DNA of 26,006 bases from CAZLYX01 sp964563885 (lineage in GTDB: Bacteria > Pseudomonadota > Gammaproteobacteria > Burkholderiales > Neisseriaceae): the NCBI GenBank assembly GCA_964563885.1, contig CAZLYX010000028.1, positions 1-26,006 on the forward strand. Reading direction: 5' to 3'. The notes below the pieces were generated by a model that did not search any database, had not been told where the DNA came from, and saw only the letters and a list, made by a program, of their open reading frames with translations. The position numbers and the translations under genes were made by a program. Numbering within the stretch: position 1 is the stretch's first letter; the number at the start of each line of letters is the position of its first letter. This document shows positions 22,223 through 26,006 of this stretch, piece after piece.

Positions 22223-23293
22223 TTAACGTTTTTCTTGCTTTCGAATTAAATAAACCGCTAATAAGGCAAAAAGCAGGGTGGGTAATATGGCGGCAATAAT
22301 CGGTGGAACGCCATAGAGCTGGCTGGTAAAACCAAATAAACGACCAGCAAAATGAAACGCTAAGCCTAAACAAATGCCAAAAAACAATTTTAAGCCCATA
22401 TTGCCGTGTCGAGTAGATTGCGGTGTAAAAGCCAGCGCCACTAAAGCCATAACCAAGACAGCAATCGGGTACATCAACTTGCGCCACCATGCAATTTCAT
22501 ATTGTTTGGTTTGTTGGTTATTGGTTTTAAGATGTTGAATATAAGTGGTGAGCGCAGATACCGACATTTGCTCAGGGTCCACCAGCAAAACGCCAAGCAA
22601 GCTGCGTTGAATACCTGATTGCCAGTTTTCAGTGGTAGCGCTTTCGGTGTGAACACGAGCGTCGCCTAGTACGCTGCGTTTTACATTATTCAATTGCCAA
22701 CTGTTGTTGTCGCTCACGCTGGCGGACTCAGCTTGCATAGATTCTACTAGCTGAAATTGGTCATCATGACGCCATACTTTAATACCAAGTAGCGTTTGGT
22801 CAGGCAACATTTCGCGTACATTAATAATATTGTTGGTTTCTTTAATCCATAATCCAGTGCGACCAGTGCTGATTTTGCCATCGATGGCTTGAGCTTTAAG
22901 ATTGGCGGCGCTTTTGCTGGCCGTTGGTGCGCCCCATTCTCCCAACAAAGCTGTGGCAATCGCAAATATAAGGCCAAAGCTTAATACCATACCGATGATG
23001 GTGCGGGTGCTCATGCCGCTGGTTTTAATCACGGTTAACTCACTACCTGATGCCAATTGATTTAAGGCAATAAGCCCACCAATTAAAGCAGCGAGTGGCA
23101 TTAATTCATAAGCATGAGCGGGTATTTGATACACAATATATTGTGCCATTTTAAAGCCAGTATAGTTGCCATCACCTAAATTGCCCACTTCGCTAACAAA
23201 GTCAAAAAAGCTATATAAAGCAAGCAAGGCTAAGAGCGAGTATAAGCTCATAACGGTTAATCGCTTGATAACGTAACGATGGAGTAGTTTCAT
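22223..23293 (-). CDS. lptG: LPS export ABC transporter permease LptG
   Basis: One of two inner-membrane permeases (LptF/LptG) that, with the LptB ATPase, extract LPS from the inner membrane toward the LptC-A-D bridge. The 356-residue YjgP/YjgQ-family protein has three N-terminal membrane segments (about 12-32, 58-78, 95-118), a periplasmic jellyroll-like domain (about 120-265), and three C-terminal segments ending in IRKQEKR. The frame is open for 42 more codons upstream. The ATG at 23293 is chosen because GAGAGG precedes it and because it overlaps the lptF stop as ATGA, a coupled junction. Assignment to G rather than F rests on gene order and similarity by eye. Confidence 0.92.
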   Translation of the reverse strand: MKLLHRYVIKRLTVMSLYSLLALLALYSFFDFVSEVGNLGDGNYTGFKMAQYIVYQIPAHAYELMPLAALIGGLIALNQLASGSELTVIKTSGMSTRTIIGMVLSFGLIFAIATALLGEWGAPTASKSAANLKAQAIDGKISTGRTGLWIKETNNIINVREMLPDQTLLGIKVWRHDDQFQLVESMQAESASVSDNNSWQLNNVKRSVLGDARVHTESATTENWQSGIQRSLLGVLLVDPEQMSVSALTTYIQHLKTNNQQTKQYEIAWWRKLMYPIAVLVMALVALAFTPQSTRHGNMGLKLFFGICLGLAFHFAGRLFGFTSQLYGVPPIIAAILPTLLFALLAVYLIRKQEKR

Positions 23294-24402
23294 TTTGCAG
23301 CGCCTCTCATACTGTTTTTCAAGGCTTGTAAAAAAGGTTGTGCGGGCATATTGCGCACACGCAGCAAAATGATGGCTATGGCAATCATGAGTAGATGCAG
23401 AGGTATCATGCCTACCCAAAAGTTGATTTGTCCTTCTGAAATGGCAGTGCGAAGGAAGGTGAGGCCGTTTTGGTACATCAAATAAAAACCAATAGCAAAC
23501 AAGGTATTGTAGGTATGGCCTGTTCGAGTGTTGAAATAAGACAGCGGAACGGCCAATAAACTTAATATCAATACGCTAATAGGCAAAGAAATACGCCACA
23601 TTAACTCGCCTTGGTATTGTGGATTGTCGCTACCGATTAATTGTGAAGTGGGAATGCTGTGACGATTATCAATCGGGCTAACCAGTTTGGGTGTGGTGCT
23701 GATGATGAGGCTCAAATGTTCAAAAGACACTTTGTTGAAATCGCCGCGACCAGCAGTGCCACTATAGCGATAGCCGTTGTGCAATTCAAGAGTGCGTTTG
23801 TTGTCTTTGAGTGAAAATGTACCTTCTTTGGCGAACACAACGTTATCGTTGCCTTTTTCATCTTGTTCGCGCAAAAACAGATTTTTCATGATGCCGGAAT
23901 CAGTATTGAACGTCTCAACAAAATAAACGCGGCTGTTTCTTTTCCCTAGCGAACGGAATACGCCAGATTCAATTAAAGATAATTCTTGTTTCTGTTTTAA
24001 TATTTCAGCAAATTCACGACTGCGTAAATCGGCCCAGGGCATCACCCAGATTTGCATTACGGCAATCAACAGAGCAAAGGGGAGGGCAAATTGGAATACT
24101 GGTTTAGTCCATTGTTTTAAAGATAAGCCGCAAGCGAGCCAAACCGACATCTCGCTGTCTCGCCAATAGCGCGTGAGCACGGTAAGCGTGCTGATGTAGG
24201 CGGTTAATACCAATATAAGCGGGGTCATGCCTATGGTCCAAAAGCCGATAAGTGCGGCCACTGCATCAATGGCTACGCGACCATCTGCTGCTCGCCCCAA
24301 TAAGTTAATCGCTTGGGTGAACACAATAATGGCCAGCAGGACAATAAAAATGCCGGCGGCGGTGAACGAGAGTTCTTTAATAAAGTTACGCTGATAGATC
24401 AT
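23290..24402 (-). CDS. lptF: LPS export ABC transporter permease LptF
   Basis: Partner permease of LptG in the Lpt machine that moves LPS out of the inner membrane. The 370-residue protein starts MIYQRNFIKELSFTA, with membrane segments at about 12-35, 47-75 and 98-122, a periplasmic region of about 140 residues (LSLIESGVFRSLGKRNSRVYF and onward) and three C-terminal helices. The second-helix region DSEMSVWLACGLS matches the family's coupling-helix site for the ATPase. The stop overlaps the lptG start (ATGA). It is divergent from pepA, as in enterobacteria and Neisseria. The ribosome site is weak. Confidence 0.93.
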   Translation of the reverse strand: MIYQRNFIKELSFTAAGIFIVLLAIIVFTQAINLLGRAADGRVAIDAVAALIGFWTIGMTPLILVLTAYISTLTVLTRYWRDSEMSVWLACGLSLKQWTKPVFQFALPFALLIAVMQIWVMPWADLRSREFAEILKQKQELSLIESGVFRSLGKRNSRVYFVETFNTDSGIMKNLFLREQDEKGNDNVVFAKEGTFSLKDNKRTLELHNGYRYSGTAGRGDFNKVSFEHLSLIISTTPKLVSPIDNRHSIPTSQLIGSDNPQYQGELMWRISLPISVLILSLLAVPLSYFNTRTGHTYNTLFAIGFYLMYQNGLTFLRTAISEGQINFWVGMIPLHLLMIAIAIILLRVRNMPAQPFLQALKNSMRGAAK

Positions 24403-24453
24403 AAATTACCGGGCTGCCTTGCGGCGCTATGGTTTCTGGCTGGTCGATTGGAG

Positions 24454-24459
24454 TACAAT
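24454..24459 (+). promoter_or_regulatory. Candidate pepA -10 box
   Basis: TACAAT in the 126-base divergent lptF-pepA gap, 70 bases before the pepA start. The base stretch 17 upstream (GGTTTC) is a poor -35. Confidence 0.3.
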
Positions 24460-24528
24460 AAGCCGTTAAGTAGTCTTTCTAGAGGAAAGGCTGCTTGAAA
24501 AGCATTGAAACCCGTCAGGAGAATAAAC

Positions 24529-25950
24529 GTGGAATTTAGCACAAAAGCCGAAAAATTGCAGCTGCATCAAAACGCCGCCACCTTGTATATCTGTAATGAA
24601 ACTGGTTCAAGCAACCAAAATGATGTTCATCCAGCCGTTGCTTTGCTGTTTGATTCGCTAGAACAAGATCAGTGTTTTGCAGCAACAAAAATTATTGAAA
24701 ACGGCCAATTACAGGCAATCGCCGTGGTTAGAATGAAAGATGAAGAGCGGGTAACTTTAGAAAAAGCCGCTAAAGAAGTAGCAGCATGGGCACAAAAGCA
24801 AGAACAGGTAAATGTGGATATTAATGCGTTTGATGATGTTGAAGCGCCTAGAGTAGCAGAAGTGTTTGCTGTGGCTTTTGGTGAAGCAATATATCGCTTT
24901 GATCGTTATAAAAAGGAAGCCAAACCCGCTAAACTTATACATGCTGCATTTTATCATGTGTTGGCTGAGAAGCAGATTGCCGATGCTGTGAATGTAGCCG
25001 CCGCCCAATTACATGGCATGAATATTTGTAAAGATTTAGGCAATGCTGCGCCCAATGAGTGTACACCTGAGTTTTTAGCACAAACCGCTAAAACAGAAGC
25101 CGAGAAACTCGGTGCTAAAGTAAAAATTATTGATGAAAATTATATTAAAACCAATATGACTTCATTTTGGGCTGTAGCCAAAGGCAGCGTACAGCCACCG
25201 TATTTGGTTGAAATGAGTTATTTTGGCGCTGTTGATAAAGAAGCTGAACCAATTGTATTAGTAGGCAAGGGCATTACATTTGATAGCGGTGGCATATCGT
25301 TAAAACCAGGCTTGAATATGGACGAAATGAAATACGATATGTGTGGCGCTGCTAGTGTGATTGGCACGTTTTGTGCGGCTGTAAAATTACAATTGCCGAT
25401 AAATTTAGTGGCAGTGGTACCAACGTGTGAAAACATGCCTGATGCTGGCGCCACTAAACCAGGTGATGTGATTAACAGCATGAAGGGCTTGACGATAGAG
25501 GTATTAAATACCGATGCGGAAGGGCGCTTAATTTTGTGTGATGCGCTCACCTATGCAGAGCAATTTAATCCTAAAGCGGTGATTGATGTGGCCACCTTAA
25601 CAGGCGCTTGTATCGTTGCGCTGGGCAATGATGTAAGTGGCTTAATGGGTAACAATCAGGAGCTAATTGATAGCTTGTTGGCAGCGTCACTGGAAGTGAA
25701 TGATAAAGCATGGCAGTTGCCTTTATTTGATGGCTATAAAGAGCAGCTAAAATCTAATTTTGCTGATCTGCCCAATATAGGCACTCCTGGAGCGGGCACA
25801 ATTACTGCTGCAGCTTTCTTGTCGCACTTCACTGAGTCTTATCCGTGGGCACATTTAGATATTGCGGGTACAGCTTGGGTGTCAGGCAAAGATAAGGGCG
25901 CAACAGGTCGTCCTGTGCCTTTGCTGCTGAATTATTTGCGTAGTTTATAA
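24529..25950 (+). CDS. pepA: Leucyl aminopeptidase (M17, PepA)
   Basis: A cytosolic two-metal aminopeptidase that removes N-terminal residues from peptides; E. coli PepA also binds DNA in site-specific recombination. The 473-residue protein has the M17 metal and catalytic residues: K247 and D252 (VGKGITFDSGG), K259, D270, and the signature NTDAEGRL (327-334) with D329, E331 and R333. The frame continues upstream to a TTG at 24505, but GTG at 24529, seven bases after AGGAG (24517-24521), is the clear start. It is divergent from lptF. The DNA-binding role of the E. coli protein should not be assumed here. Confidence 0.95.
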   Translation: MEFSTKAEKLQLHQNAATLYICNETGSSNQNDVHPAVALLFDSLEQDQCFAATKIIENGQLQAIAVVRMKDEERVTLEKAAKEVAAWAQKQEQVNVDINAFDDVEAPRVAEVFAVAFGEAIYRFDRYKKEAKPAKLIHAAFYHVLAEKQIADAVNVAAAQLHGMNICKDLGNAAPNECTPEFLAQTAKTEAEKLGAKVKIIDENYIKTNMTSFWAVAKGSVQPPYLVEMSYFGAVDKEAEPIVLVGKGITFDSGGISLKPGLNMDEMKYDMCGAASVIGTFCAAVKLQLPINLVAVVPTCENMPDAGATKPGDVINSMKGLTIEVLNTDAEGRLILCDALTYAEQFNPKAVIDVATLTGACIVALGNDVSGLMGNNQELIDSLLAASLEVNDKAWQLPLFDGYKEQLKSNFADLPNIGTPGAGTITAAAFLSHFTESYPWAHLDIAGTAWVSGKDKGATGRPVPLLLNYLRSL

Positions 25951-25957
25951 AAATATT

Positions 25958-25969
25958 TTCAGGTAGCCT
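25958..25969 (-). repeat. DNA uptake sequence, exact, single
   Basis: TTCAGGTAGCCT seven bases after the pepA stop, before a separate hairpin. It is unpaired within the window. Confidence 0.85.
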
Positions 25970-25975
25970 TTAATT

Positions 25976-26006
25976 AAAAGTCGTTTGGGATAACCAGACG
26001 ACTTTT
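25976..26006. terminator. Hairpin terminator after pepA
   Basis: AAAAGTCGT (25976-25984) pairs with ACGACTTTT (25998-26006). The stem continues inward by a U-G pair and TGG/CCA to 13 pairs with a 5-base loop. The window ends inside its T-run. Confidence 0.75.

Noticed and set aside
22134..22490. Minus-strand frame across the lptG end and the DUS hairpin
   Set aside because: It is out of frame with lptG and runs through a terminator hairpin; no domain is visible.
23294..23419. N-terminal extension of lptG by 42 codons
   Set aside because: The extension overlaps lptF, is histidine/cysteine-rich and unlike LptG; the ATG at 23293 has a ribosome site and the ATGA overlap.
1..26006. CRISPR array, tRNA, rRNA, prophage or toxin-antitoxin locus
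   Set aside because: No regularly spaced direct repeats, cloverleaf sequences, rRNA stretches or phage or toxin genes were seen on either strand.

Overview
The window reads as chromosomal core DNA from a moderately AT-rich member of the Neisseriaceae (Betaproteobacteria). The main evidence is a 12-mer, AGGCTACCTGAA, present in 20 exact copies on both strands plus about nine near-copies. It matches the Neisseriaceae DNA uptake sequence (DUS) in the dialect described for Eikenella (AG-eikDUS). The gene orders zwf-pgl-glk-hexR-pgi and maf/yceD-rpmF-plsX-fabH-fabD-fabG and the gmhB-plsC pair are also neisserial in character. The genus cannot be fixed from the sequence alone. No rRNA, tRNA, CRISPR array, insertion sequence, prophage or plasmid function was found.

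Layout. 240-6477 (+) is a glucose catabolism cluster: zwf, pgl and glk (glucose phosphorylation and the oxidative entry to the pentose phosphate/Entner-Doudoroff routes), hexR (SIS-domain regulator) and pgi. A perfect DUS hairpin closes it against a convergent RsmI-like methyltransferase (-) and a Maf pyrophosphatase (-). Divergent from maf is the yceD-rpmF pair (+), then an Xpt1-like phosphoribosyltransferase, then the fatty acid and phospholipid block plsX, fabH, a cold-shock-domain/DUF1294 membrane protein, fabD and fabG (9681-15201, +). Another DUS hairpin separates fabG from a convergent YgjP-like metallopeptidase.

From 15281 to 24402 all genes are on the minus strand: the metallopeptidase, a three-gene unit (unknown protein, gmhB, plsC), galE, rpoH, lnt, and lptF-lptG. 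This block is mostly envelope biogenesis: LPS heptose, UDP-galactose, phosphatidic acid, lipoprotein N-acylation and LPS export. The heat-shock sigma factor sits within it. pepA (+) diverges from lptF and ends at the right edge in a hairpin.

How it works together. The left third feeds glucose-6-phosphate into central metabolism under probable HexR control. The middle makes acyl chains and acyl-phosphate. The right third uses acyl chains, sugars and lipoproteins to build the outer membrane. Seven inverted DUS pairs lie in intergenic gaps, several with T-runs, so the uptake signal probably doubles as the terminator set.

Nothing looks like a classical new defence or mobile system. The best second-look items are: a three-OB-domain plus DUF1294 fusion protein inside the fab cluster; a eukaryote-type (Xpt1-like) PRTase between rpmF and plsX; overlapping divergent promoters with a possibly leaderless yceD; a 10-9-10 inverted repeat and long leader ahead of rpoH; a recurrent DUS variant, AGGCTAGCTGAA; and DUS copies fused to start codons.
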